A stretch of 64,000 nucleotides of DNA from NCBI RefSeq assembly GCF_004011695.2, contig NC_082405.1, positions 1,612,001 to 1,676,000 of the forward strand, read 5' to 3'. Source of the DNA: Ascochyta rabiei (taxonomy: Eukaryota > Ascomycota > Dothideomycetes > Pleosporales > Didymellaceae). The position numbers and the translations under genes are program-made. The notes under the pieces are model-generated. The model ran no database searches. It was not told the DNA's origin and was given only the letters and a program-made list of their open reading frames with translations. Positions 49,165-60,700 of this stretch are shown here, piece after piece. The stretch's first letter is position 1. The number at the start of each line of letters is the position of its first letter.

Positions 49165-51376
49165 TAAAACCTATAAGAATTTCTTTCTTAGCTCTAGGCT
49201 CTAGCTTTAAAAGGCCTAATAATTTATCCTTATAGTATGCTATAGAGCCCTAAATCCTTAGATTATCTAGATTAGGCTTTTTATTATAGAGCTTTTTAAA
49301 TAGTAATATAGATAAATAGAAGTGTAGAGTTATATTATATATATAAACAGCTGTTTTAACTACCTCTACCTAGTATAGAAGATCTATATTAGTATTTAAT
49401 AGTAATACTCTAGTTGTTTCTATAATAGTTTAATTAATTCTCTCTATTAAACTATTTTGTTCTAGCGTATAGGGGCTTAAAATTTAATAAAGAATACTAT
49501 TTTTAATAGTAAATCTCTTAAATAGAGAATTATTAAATTCTTTACCATTATCTAATCCTATTATCTTAATAGATAGATTAGATTAGTTTTCTACTTTTAG
49601 TATTTATTCTTTAAATAATTCTAGGGCCTCTAACTTTTGTTTTAAGAGCTTAAAGTATAGTTCCCTAGTAGCACTATCTAGGAAAAAGATAATATATCTA
49701 TATCCTACTTTTAATCTAGAGGTTATAGGTCTGTAAATATCTATTACTACTTTTTATAGATAAATAGTAGGTTTATCTATTATTACTCTTAATTTATTAT
49801 TAGTTTGTTTTGCCTGTATACAGGCTACACAGTTAAAATTATAATTTTATAGTATTTTAATATTAAGTAGTTTACTTATAGTATCTACACTTTTATATCT
49901 AAATCTATTATAATATAGTTCTAGCTTTTCCATAGTAGATCTGTTAGGATCTAAGTAGAGTATATAGTTCTTATAGTTTAAATTATCTATAGAGCTATCT
50001 TTAATAATAATCTTATTTATAAGGTCTAGTATATACATATTATAAGCGTACTTAGCTTTACTAACTAGATTATCTCTTATTAAGATAGCTTCTTCCTTTG
50101 TAAAGTTTGCCTTAAAGTCTTTTTCTATTAATTTTTAAATAGAAAAAAGGTTTATAGAGAAGCTTAGTATAAAGAGGTAATTATTTAGTATAATTTTTAT
50201 ATTATTTACTATAAAGCATAACTTTCTAATAGCTACAGCATTAATAGTAGTCTTATTACCCTAGCCCAATTTAGTTACTTTATCTACTAAACTACCTTCT
50301 AAAAACAGTAACCTATTACATATTAAATGCTAAGTACTTCCTAAATCTAGTATTAAGTTAGCTTTAGTTAAACTAAACTATAGGTTATTATTATAAAATA
50401 CCTTATTATCTAACTCCCCTAGTAAATCTAGATCTATTTAATCTAGAGATAAGAGAGCTTAATCTTATTCTTTTTTAACCCTTTTTTCTGCTATATTTTT
50501 AGCTAGATTAATTAATTGTTTAATAGAATTATAGGTATATCTATTTTAAACTAGTTAGGTTTCTTTTCTAGACTAAGAAACTAGTAACTACTTATTTAAT
50601 ACGTATTTACTTTATATTTATTATAATAGCGTTACTTTATAACCTTATTCTTTTAGTATAGTTTGTGTTTTGTTTAGTATAGTACTTTTTTAGTACTTAT
50701 TTAGCAACAGGATTTATTAATTAAATTAGAAAATAGTGTTTCTATATTTATTTTATCTAAATTCTAACAAAAGGATTAGGTAATAATAGTAACAAATCCC
50801 TTGTAATTTAGAGTTAGATTGTTAAGGACATAAGCAAGTACTGCTTACTTAGGTAATTAAATTCCTTTTAAGCTTAAATTATTATTAAGATATTTAATTT
50901 TGCTTAGGAAATTTTCTATTAAATCGAAGTTCTGGAGATAGGATTTAAAGAATTCTTTTAATAGAAGAAATTTAGCTGTAAATCCTTTTAGAGAGTATAG
51001 ATTTACTAGTATAATTTAGCAATGTATAGCAGTAGTACACTTTTAAATTTATATCCTAGGGCCTTTTTTATAACTAAGTATAATATATACTTTTACCTTT
51101 CTGTCTATAGTAGTTAGAATAATAATAGGATTATTATTATTATTGTAGATAGCGTTATAGAGATCCTTAGTAGTAAGAATAGCTATTATTTAGTTACTCT
51201 AGAATTTGTAATTAGCTTAGCTAGAGAGCTTTTTAATTTTAAGAGAATCTAATATTTTAATTGTAAATATGTGCTGTTTTTAACTTAAAGAGGTGTTAAT
51301 TTAAGAAACAATTAGTTTAATTAAGAAATAATTAGTTTAGATGTTGTTTAGGTAATAGTGCGCTAGGCTTATTACC

Positions 51377-51685
51377 TATAAAAATTAGAAGTAATAATTA
51401 AATTAATTAATTTTATAACTATAGAGAGAGGGCTGTATTTATCCTTTATAGTTTCGGATAGGCCTAGATCTAGTTTTTAGATAGGCCTAGATCCGGTTTT
51501 AGGTAGACCTAGATCTAGTTTTAGATAGACCTAGATCCGGTTTTAGATAGGCCTAGATCTGGTTTTTTAGACAGGCCTAGATCTAGTTTCAGATAGGGCT
51601 AGATCTGGTTTTAGATTACCTCTTAGTAAAACACTTAGTGTTTTAGATTTATTTTTAGTACTCTTATACTTAGAGTATTATATTA
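51377..51685 (-). mobile_element. Copia LTR fragment, copy B 5' side
   Basis: Starts TATAAAAATTAGAAG (terminus TGT mutated to TAT) and breaks off after about 300 bp at GAGTATTATATTA, where a second LTR starts. It is the remnant of the copy B 5' LTR. Confidence 0.8.
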
Positions 51686-52260
51686 TATAAAAATTAGAAG
51701 TAATAGTTAAATTAATTAATTTTATAACTATAGAGAGAGGGCTGTATTTATCCTTTATAGTTTTAGATAGGCCTAGATCCGGTTTTTAGGTAGACCTAGA
51801 TCTAGTTTCGGATAGGCCTAGATCTGGTTTTAGATAGGCCTAGATCTAGTTTTTTAGACAGGCCTAGATCTAGTTTTAAATAGAGCTAGATTCGGTTCTA
51901 GATTACCCCTTATTAAAACACTTAGTGTTTTAGATTTATTTTTAGTACTCTTATACTTAGAGTATTGTAATCTTATAGTTTTTATTTTTACTTTATCTTA
52001 CTAGGTTTATTCTAGTATTAGAGAAGAAACCTTAAAAATCGCGTTTTGGCACGATTGCAAGCAAGGTGTTAAAAAGTTATTTTAGAATAATTTATTACAC
52101 TAGCGCTGCTAGTACTATAGGCTTACTAATCTTATATATTATGTATTAGCTAGTAATGTATCTAGTCTAAGATTCGATAGTGTAATAAATAATAGGTTAC
52201 TCCTAACTAAAAGGTTTTTATTACAAATTTTGTGTATTTCTCCTATTTCTTAACTTCTTA
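51686..52260 (-). mobile_element. Copia LTR, left part of a disrupted copy
   Basis: Starts at TATAAAAATTAGAAG and runs to TTTCTTAACTTCTTA, then is interrupted by an inverted LTR segment. It continues after that segment at 52,971. Confidence 0.8.
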
Positions 52261-52969
52261 ATAGAAGCTATAGAAGTCTAGAAATACTTAGAAGCCTAGT
52301 AAATAGGTATAACACACCTAATAAACTATATTAAAATATTACCTAAGCTCTACTAGTCCTAACTAAGTCTCTAAAGAGAATAGAAGTTAAGGAATAGAAG
52401 AAATACACAAATTTTGTAATAAAAACCTTTTAGTTAGGAGTAACCTATTATTTATTACACTAGCGCATCTTAGGCTAGATATAGTACTAGCAATACACAA
52501 TATCCAAGATTAGTAAGCCTATAGTACTAGCAGCGCTAGTGTAATAAATTATTCTAAACTAACTTTTTAACATCTTGCTTGCAATCGTGCTAAAACGTGT
52601 TTTTTAAGGTTTCTTCTCTAATACTAGAATAAACCTAGTAAGAATAAGTATAAATAAAAACTATAAGATTATAAAACTCTAAGTATAAGAGTACTTAAAA
52701 TTAATCTAAAACACTAAGTGTTTTACTAAGAGGTAATCTAAAACCAGATCTAGCCCTATCTAAAACTAGATCTAGGCCCGTCTAAAAAATTAGATCTAGG
52801 CCTATCTAAAACTAGATCTAGGCCTATCCGAAACCGGATCTAGGTCTACCTAAAACTAGATCTAGGCCTATCTAAAAACTAGATCTAGGCCTATCTAAAA
52901 CTATAATTAATAAATACAGCTCTCTCTCTAGTAACAAAACTAATTCAACTATTACTTCTAATTTTTACA
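52261..52969 (+). mobile_element. Inverted copia LTR segment nested in an LTR
   Basis: About 709 bp in the opposite orientation to the flanking halves, from ATAGAAGCTATAGAAG to the terminus AATTTTTACA. It contains the same AGATCTAGGCCT array and internal inverted repeat, reverse-complemented. One end is a true LTR terminus and the other is internal. Confidence 0.85.
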
Positions 52970-52970
52970 T

Positions 52971-53182
52971 AGGTAATATTTTAATTTAGTTTATTAGGTG
53001 TGTTATACCTATTACTAGTCTTATAAGTATTTCTAGACTTCTATAGCTTCTATTATAGCTTTAACTATATCTACTTAGAATTAGTTTATATTATAATTTC
53101 TTTATTATAGTTTATTTAAGAAGTGTTCTCTTAGTTTTTATAGTTGTATTACTTACTTTTTTAAATTATATTATATTAAATA
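52971..53182 (-). mobile_element. Copia LTR, right part of the disrupted copy
   Basis: Continues the LTR from AGGTAATATTTTAATTTAG to its end near TATATTAAATA. About 40 bp of LTR are missing at the junction with the left part. Confidence 0.8.
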
Positions 53183-56100
53183 GAGTAATATATAGATCTA
53201 GGCTAGGCCTAGATATATAGAAAAAGGTATTAAGAGTATTAGTATACTAACTATAATAGATAATTATAAGCTAGACTGTAAGTTATTAGACTCTTTATAG
53301 AATTTCTAAATCCTTAATAATAACTATTACAAAGTTTATAGTCTTAATTATACTAATAACAGGAATATTATACTAGAGGTATATAATGTTAAAGATAGCT
53401 CCTTCTTAACTATAGTAACTAGGTTAGATAAGGCACGTAACTACTAAGTTAATACTATTATAAAAAGAGCTTAGAGAGCTACAGTTAGAAAGGAAAGACC
53501 TTTAACTTTTAAATAAGCTACTGTTAAGCAAGTATATAATAATGCTAGAGATAAGTTAGTAGTAGATATTAAAGACTTGTTAGGGTTAGGCCCTTTACTA
53601 ATAGAGGGTAACTAAATAATACTCTTTACTAGTTAGCCTTATAGTTAGCTATATACTCTTATTAAACTACTATTTTAAGAGAAGGTATTAGAAACTATTT
53701 TACTATTAAATTAATAAAAGAGGAGGTATTTAATAACAGGCTTAGATAACAGAATAGCAGACCTACTTAAACTATCTAAAACTAAGATTCTAACTGCAGT
53801 TTTCTGTTGCAAAGTAAAGAGGATTACTATTAGAGACTTAGTCTCCTAAGGTTATATCTAAGTAATATTTTAGAAGCTTTTAAAAAAGTTAGACTCTAAC
53901 CTAATAGTTAGTAGGAGTATTAACGTAGCAACCCTAGGGGCGAGAGGTTCTAACTAATTAGGAGTTAAAAGGTCTTACTAGTTAACTACTAATTAGCTAG
54001 AAGTTATAAGGGTCTGTACTAGCGCTAAGTTTAGCTAAAATTATTCTGCAATTGTAAACAGTAAGCCTTAATACTTTAATATTAGATTAGAAAGAAATGC
54101 TTATAGGAGCTATTAAGTAGAAGTATATAGAGATATATAGAATAATAAAGATTCTCTATATAAGCTAGCTAAAACTATAGAAACTACTAGGTTAGAGAAG
54201 CTAGTATACTAAGACTTACTAATATACTAGGCTTATATTAAATTATTTATAGTTAGCTATTTAATTAATACTAGAGCTTAAATAAATTTAATAAGGTTTA
54301 GTACTTCTTAAGCACTAGAAATAGTGTACAAAGAAATAACATACCTAATAGAGAAAGAAAAGAGCGTTTTTATAGCTAATAGTAGTATAGATCTATTTAT
54401 TAGAATATTATAGAATATTCTAGTCTAGATTAAAGAAGTTAGAACCTTAACACACTTTATACTTATAAGGAACCTACCTAGATTAGTTATTCTTAGAATA
54501 CTATACTGCTTATTAGTAAGACTAGCTATATAATATAACGTGTTTAGAAGAACTATATACTGTATTATATCTAATAATAGTAGAAGAAATATAAACTTTA
54601 TTACTATAGACCTATCTTCTTACTACTCTACTCTAGTTAAGTATAACTAGGGTAAGAGAAAAGTTAGGGGAACTTCTTAATTAGGTTAGGATATTCTAAT
54701 ACTAGTAAAGACCTAATAACACTAAAGTTCTGTTACTTAGTAGAAGTAAACTATAACTTTCTACGTATAACTATAGATTTAGGAATCTTAAAAGGCCTAA
54801 GTAGTTTTATCTTTACACAGAATAATGCTAGCAGTCTCTAATAGATCTCTAAGGGAGGGGACCCTAGGCACGTACATGCAAATAAGGACTTTCTTATCTT
54901 ACTATCCTAAATAAACTTATAATTTATTTAGGATAAGGGGTTAGTATAATATAGTTAAAAACTAAGAAGTTAATATACTCTATAAACAAGTAGAAGTAAG
55001 AGTTAAACCTATTAACAATCTATAATCTAATAAACCTATAGAACTTAGTTAGAAGGCCTAGAATAAAGTTGTATATAAATAATAGTAGCTAATACTTAGT
55101 TTAAGACTATATAATATTAGGTCTTTAATTACTTATTTAAAAGGTAATATGCCCCTTTCTAAAGAGGAAAAAGGCTTACTCCTTAGAGAATAAGAGATTA
55201 GAAGTTTAGTAATACTCTATTTCTAGTAGAGATAGCACTCTTTAAGGAAATAATCCTAAATAGAGAAGTAGCTATAGCTTTTACCTTTTCTAAATCTAAG
55301 TAAATTTAAAAGGAGGTTTCTTCTTTCTACTAAAATAGAATAATCCTATTTAAAGCTTAGTAGGTTAAGACCTTCCCTATTATAAGAAGCTTAGAAGGAG
55401 AACTTATTAAAATATTAAATAACAGGCTAGAGTAAGGAATATTTAAGTAATGTAACAGCTAATATAGAAACCTATAGCATTTATTATCTAATAAAGAGAG
55501 TATATTTTAGTTTATTAATAACGCCTAATATATAAATAAAGTCTCTATCTCTAAGATATAGGAACCCTACTAACTACAGATAAGTTCTCTAAGAGGTTTA
55601 CTAGTAATAAGATTATATTACTTATAGACTTCTTCTCTAGTTATAACTAGATAATACTAGATAAAGATAGTAAAGATATAACAGTAGTTATAACACTAAT
55701 TAGCCTTTTATAATTATATACCCTAGTTTAAGAGGCTACTAACTTAGTAGCTGTCTTTTAAAGAATTATAACAAAGATTCTTAAGGATTACTAGCTAGAA
55801 ACACTCCCTTTCCTTAACAACGTTACTAGTAGTAGCCTAAAGACAGATTATAATAGTAAGAAGGCTTTACCTAGTGTTTAGTAATATATACTTAAGTATA
55901 TCTAGTAACTAGATATAGTTTTTATAGATGTAGAAAGAGCTAGTAGTATAGTATTAGGGCTTAAATACTACTAGGGATATAATTAATTAGAGGTAGTTAG
56001 TTATAAAGTGTCTATAGAACGATAATATCTAGCATAAAGATAAGTTAATAAAATTATAAATTAGCTATAGTGTTAGAACCTAAAGAAGGTCTAATTATCT

Positions 56101-57275
56101 ATAGGAATTGTAGTGTACTACTATATCTAAATACCCTTATTTACCTTAAAGGCAAAACTATTATTCTAGTTATTAAAGAACAACGTAGTATAGCAATAGG
56201 GCAACGTAGAATAGAGCTTAATATTACTCCTAAAAAAGTATATTATTAACGTACGTACGCTTATAACAATAATTATAAAAATACTAGTTAAGTATTTCTC
56301 TTATTTAATGTAAGTAATATAGGCGTAGGAGTATACCTTAAATAGATAGGCCTAGATAGAAAACAACACCTATATAGGTTTAAAAGCACTATCTAGTCTA
56401 AGGTAGAAAGTAGGTAGTACTTAACAGAGCTTAAATATAAGGTAGTTATTTAGGCACTTAAGAAGTTTAGTATGTAGCTATATAGTATACACTTTATTAT
56501 TAAAATAGATTTCTAGACCTTAATTACCTAACTAAATAGGTTGTTGTTAGACCTTCTAGGCTTAGTTATAACTAGGTAGCTTGCTGTAATTCTACTTTAG
56601 AACTTTAAAATATACTATGTACTAGGAAAGAAGAACGTAATTATAGACGCACTATTAAGATACCTAAAGCTAGAAGGGTAAGAGAACCTAGATAAGCCTA
56701 AATCTAATATTAAAGAGTTTAATAAAAACCTAATAGTAAATGTAGTGTTAGGTTACTAGGTTAATATAAGAACTACCTAGATTCTAAGACAGGAATACTC
56801 TTATAAATTAGAGGACATTACTATGTTCCTATACTCTCTTAAGACCCTAGTTAGGTTAAGTAGGAAAGGGTATAGAGCTTAAAAGAAGAGAGCTATAAAC
56901 TTCTTTAAGAGGGACAGCTACTTATTCTTAAAAATATTAAGAAATATTACTATTAGGTAAGTAGTTAACAATATAGATATCTAAACAGCAGTGATATAGA
57001 ACATCTACTAAACTATTAGCTATAAAGATTTAAACACAGTATTCTTAATAGTCTCTTAATAATAATACTACTAGCTTAATATATATAGGAGTGTTAAGAA
57101 GAGAATCTCTACGTGTAAAGATTACTAACTTAGAGTAACTAAGATTATAAAGAATATACTAACTAGTACCTACTTCTATATACTATAGAAGTTAGTTACT
57201 ATTAACATTATATATATACTAATAAGTAGAGGCTTCTAGTACCTAGTTACAGCTAGAGAATACTTAAGTAGGTAG
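53183..57275 (+). pseudogene. Ty3/gypsy element C, truncated (gag/protease remains, RT, RNase H, part of integrase)
   Basis: Plus strand. A degenerate N-terminal part precedes an RT with DFFSSYNQIILDKES and FLNNVTSSS (55,810-55,821, once FLDD). RNase H includes LTELKYKVVI*ALKKF, LYSIHFIIKIDF and YYVLGKKNVIIDALLRY. The integrase zinc-binding region (DLNTVFLIVS, RSVKKRISTCKDY) follows. The core stops near YLVTARESLS at 57,275, where the LTR of element D begins. RNase H of this kind is typical of fungal gypsy elements. Stops occur throughout. Confidence 0.85.
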
Positions 57276-57757
57276 TGTTACGATCTATAGAATATAGGAA
57301 GGACATAAGCTAATTATAGTATATAGGGTATAGTAATTATAATAATTTATTAAGTTTAGTGTAAGTAAGTATAATAGTGTTAATACCTAGTAAGAGGCTA
57401 AGGATTACGTAATAGGATTAGGCTAAGTATAATTAGTACGATTAGTAATTAGTATAATTAGTAATTAGTGTAATTAGAGGATTCTAAACACTAATTAGTC
57501 TATATTACTACTACTATTATTAAAGTATATAGTTAGTAGGAACACAACCCTTATAGTTCGTGTTTAACCTTATTAATTAAGTTTATCTTTAGAATCTTAA
57601 CCTATACTTAAACTAGATAGTCTACTCTATACTATTTAGTACACCCTATCTTTATAAGCTTTGCTTAGCTAATAACCCTAACTAATCTACTAGTACTTAT
57701 CCCTAAGAACTAATAGAATTAGTGCTTATAGTCTTTAACTAAAGTACAACTTTAACA
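57276..57757 (+). mobile_element. 5' LTR of gypsy element D
   Basis: About 482 bp, from TGTTACGATC to TTTAACA, with inverted-terminal TGTTA...TAACA. Its right half matches the reverse complement of the LTR at 31026-31535. TGTTACG is a usual start of fungal gypsy LTRs (from memory). The start coincides with the break in element C. Confidence 0.7.
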
Positions 57758-60700
57758 TTTTAAACACCCCTAAGATAAGTACTATTAGATCCTATGCTAC
57801 CCCTAGTAACTCTACGTCTAGTAACGTTAATATAGATATAACTGTTACTACTAGTACTATAAATATTAATAAGCCTAACCTTTATTATAGAGATTATAGT
57901 AAGCTTAATAACTAGCTTATATAGTAGGACCTAATCTTTACCTTTTAAGGTAAGAAGGTTTCTAAGGCTAAATAAGTAGTCCTTACAGCTAGCTATATGC
58001 GTAGTAAAGCGTTTACCTAGATTAAGCCCTTTATATAGTAGTACTAAGCTAGTAAGGCTCTAAATAATATAGATAAATAGATAAAAGACTTTAACCTTTT
58101 TAAAGTGTGAAAATTAGAAGTAATAGTTGTGGAAGTAATAGTTGAAATTAATTAATTTTGTAACTATAGAGAGAGAGCAGTATTTATTCTTTATAGTTTC
58201 GGATAGGCCTAGATCCGGTTTTTAGATAGTCTTAGATCTAGATTTAGGTAGACCTAGATCCGGTTTCGGATAGGCCTAGATCTAGTTTTTTAGATAGGCC
58301 TAAATCTTGTTTTAGATAGGGTTAGATCCGGTTTTAGATCACCCCTTAGTAAAACACTTAGTGTTTTAGATTTAGTTTTAGTACTCTTATACCTAGAGTA
58401 TTATAATCTTAAAGTTTTTATCTGTACTTAGTCTTACTAGGTTTATTCTAGTATTAGAGAAGAAGCCTTAAAAAACCCGTTTTGGCACCGTTGCAAGCAA
58501 GGTGTTAAAAAGTCAGTTTAGAATAATTTATTACACTAGCGCTGCTAGTAGTATAGGCTTACTAAACTTAAATATTATATATTAGCTAGTAATGTATCTA
58601 GTCTAAGATGCGCTAGTGTAATAAATAATAGGTTACTCCTAATTATAACGTTTTTATTACAAAAAATTTGTATTTCTTCTATTCCTTAACTTCTATTCTC
58701 TTTAGAGACTTAGTTAGGACTTATAGAGCTTAGGTAATATTTTAATTTAGTTTATAAGGTGTGTTATACCTATTACTAGTCTTATAAGTATTTCTAGACT
58801 TTTATAGCTTCTATTATAGCTTTAACTATATCTACTTAGAATTATTTTATATTATAATTTCTTTGTTATAGTTCATTTAAGAAGTGTTCTCTTAGTTTTT
58901 ATATTTGTAGTTATATTACTTACCTTTTTAAATTATTTTATATAAAACATAAAAAAACAATTAAGCTAATCTTTAGAGTCTCTAACAAACTATACATTGC
59001 TTAATATAACATTTAGAAAATTAGATTAAATAAGTTAGCTGCTAACTACGCTGCAGAGTGTAAGTAGCTTACTACTAATACTAACTAGGATAATACTACC
59101 CTAATTACTATGTTTTAATAAGGATGAAAGCCTAAGGTTAAGAAAGAACTTATACGTACTAGCGTAAGTATAAAAACCCTTAATAAGCTTATTAATACTA
59201 CTATTAATATTAACGTACAACTCTGTAAACTTTAGTAAGAACTTTAAGATAACCCTAGAGCACGTACTACTGTTATTGCTACTAATAGGCTGCTACTAAG
59301 GAACTAGTAGCGTAAAAATTAAATTAAGAATAGTAAGGAGGCTGTAATTAGCTAAATATAAGTTGTTGCACCTATAGTAACACTTAGAGTAGATACTACA
59401 GACCTAAAGTAATAGACCTCTTAAACCTTAATAAGGGACTACTAAAGTAATAGAATAAAAAGCCTAAGGGGGGTAACTAATATAGAGGTAGTAGGGACTA
59501 CTATAACTGTAGTAAGCTAGGCTACTTTACTAGAGACTACTAAATAAAACAGGTTTACTACTAGTTAAATGTACGTACCTATAATTATAATAATATAGAT
59601 ACTAGTAAATAGAAAATTTATACTAATAATATAGAACAACTACTAGAAGACCTAGATTCTAGTCTAGAAAACAATAATAACTGTATTATACCTCTAATTT
59701 ATATAGTAATACTCTACTAGAACACCTAGACAGGTAAAGAAATAGAGTACTACTCTAATAACAACTAGTAAAAGATAGACAACCTACTAGACACCTTAGG
59801 ATAAGAGTTTAACTAAATTAGTACTCTACTAATATATAAATAAGAATATATAGCTTAACAACGCTAGAAGTATAATAATAAAGAAGCCTATTACTAAATA
59901 TATTAAGAACTTATTAGTTCTATATAAGTAACTAAAATTACAGAAATAATATTAGAACTCTAATAGCTTGTTTACTAGTTTAGAAAAGAAAATAAAAATA
60001 GTAAACAGTTTACTAATAACCTAGAAGAAGCTAAAGACTAGCTTTAGTGTAACTAAGAAATATAGCTTAGCCTAGAACGTATATAGAAGTAGAAAGAAGT
60101 ACTACTAATAATTAGCCTATAACTATAGTATATTCTAAACTACTAAAACCTAAAATATAGAAACCTTATATAGATAGTATACACTAAGAATAAATATATA
60201 ATCTACTATAATAAGAAGCTTAGTATAGGATAGTTTCTAGTATAATAAAGCCTCTATTATAGTTTATAGTACTAGTGTTATAATAACCTATATAAACTTT
60301 ATCTTATTAATAAATACTAAAAAGTATACTTTTATAAAATAGATAACCTATAGGCTATAATATAAATATAGCTAGTAGGTAATAGAAGTTACTATAATAC
60401 ACACTAGTAGAACTACCTTAATATAGATTGTAAGAAGTATTACAGTACTAAGGAGTTTAAAGGGTTTAGTAAAGAGGGGACTTTTTTAAGCTAGCGCCTA
60501 CAGGCCCTAGGGATTAATCTATTAATAGCATTAGGAATTTTTACCTTATTAAGCTACCTATTAAACTAAATAGAGCAGCCTTAAAAGTACTCTTAGACTT
60601 AGGAGCATAAGTAAGTTATATATCTAAAATAGTAATATAGTAAGTTAGACTTAGATTATATTATAAGAAGAATCCTTACTTACTCTAAGTAGCTAATAGA

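Larger units (their letters stand above)
45416..51376 (-). pseudogene. Ty1/copia internal region, copy B (near complete, interrupted by a Fot1-type element)
   Basis: Minus strand, about 4.1 kb once the insertion 47302-49164 is discounted. From 3' to 5': RNase H (about 45,440-45,900), reverse transcriptase (YIDN at about 46,391), then linker, the inserted transposon, integrase (TPEQN-like region near 49,470 and the GAG-pre-integrase helix KLELYYNRFRYKSVDTISKL near 49,880), and protease/gag remains to 51,376. The sequence inside the 5' LTR, reading GGTAATAAGCCTAGCGCAC on the minus strand, is a plausible primer-binding site. Stops and frame breaks are frequent. It matches copy A closely over their shared 2.4 kb. 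Confidence 0.88.
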
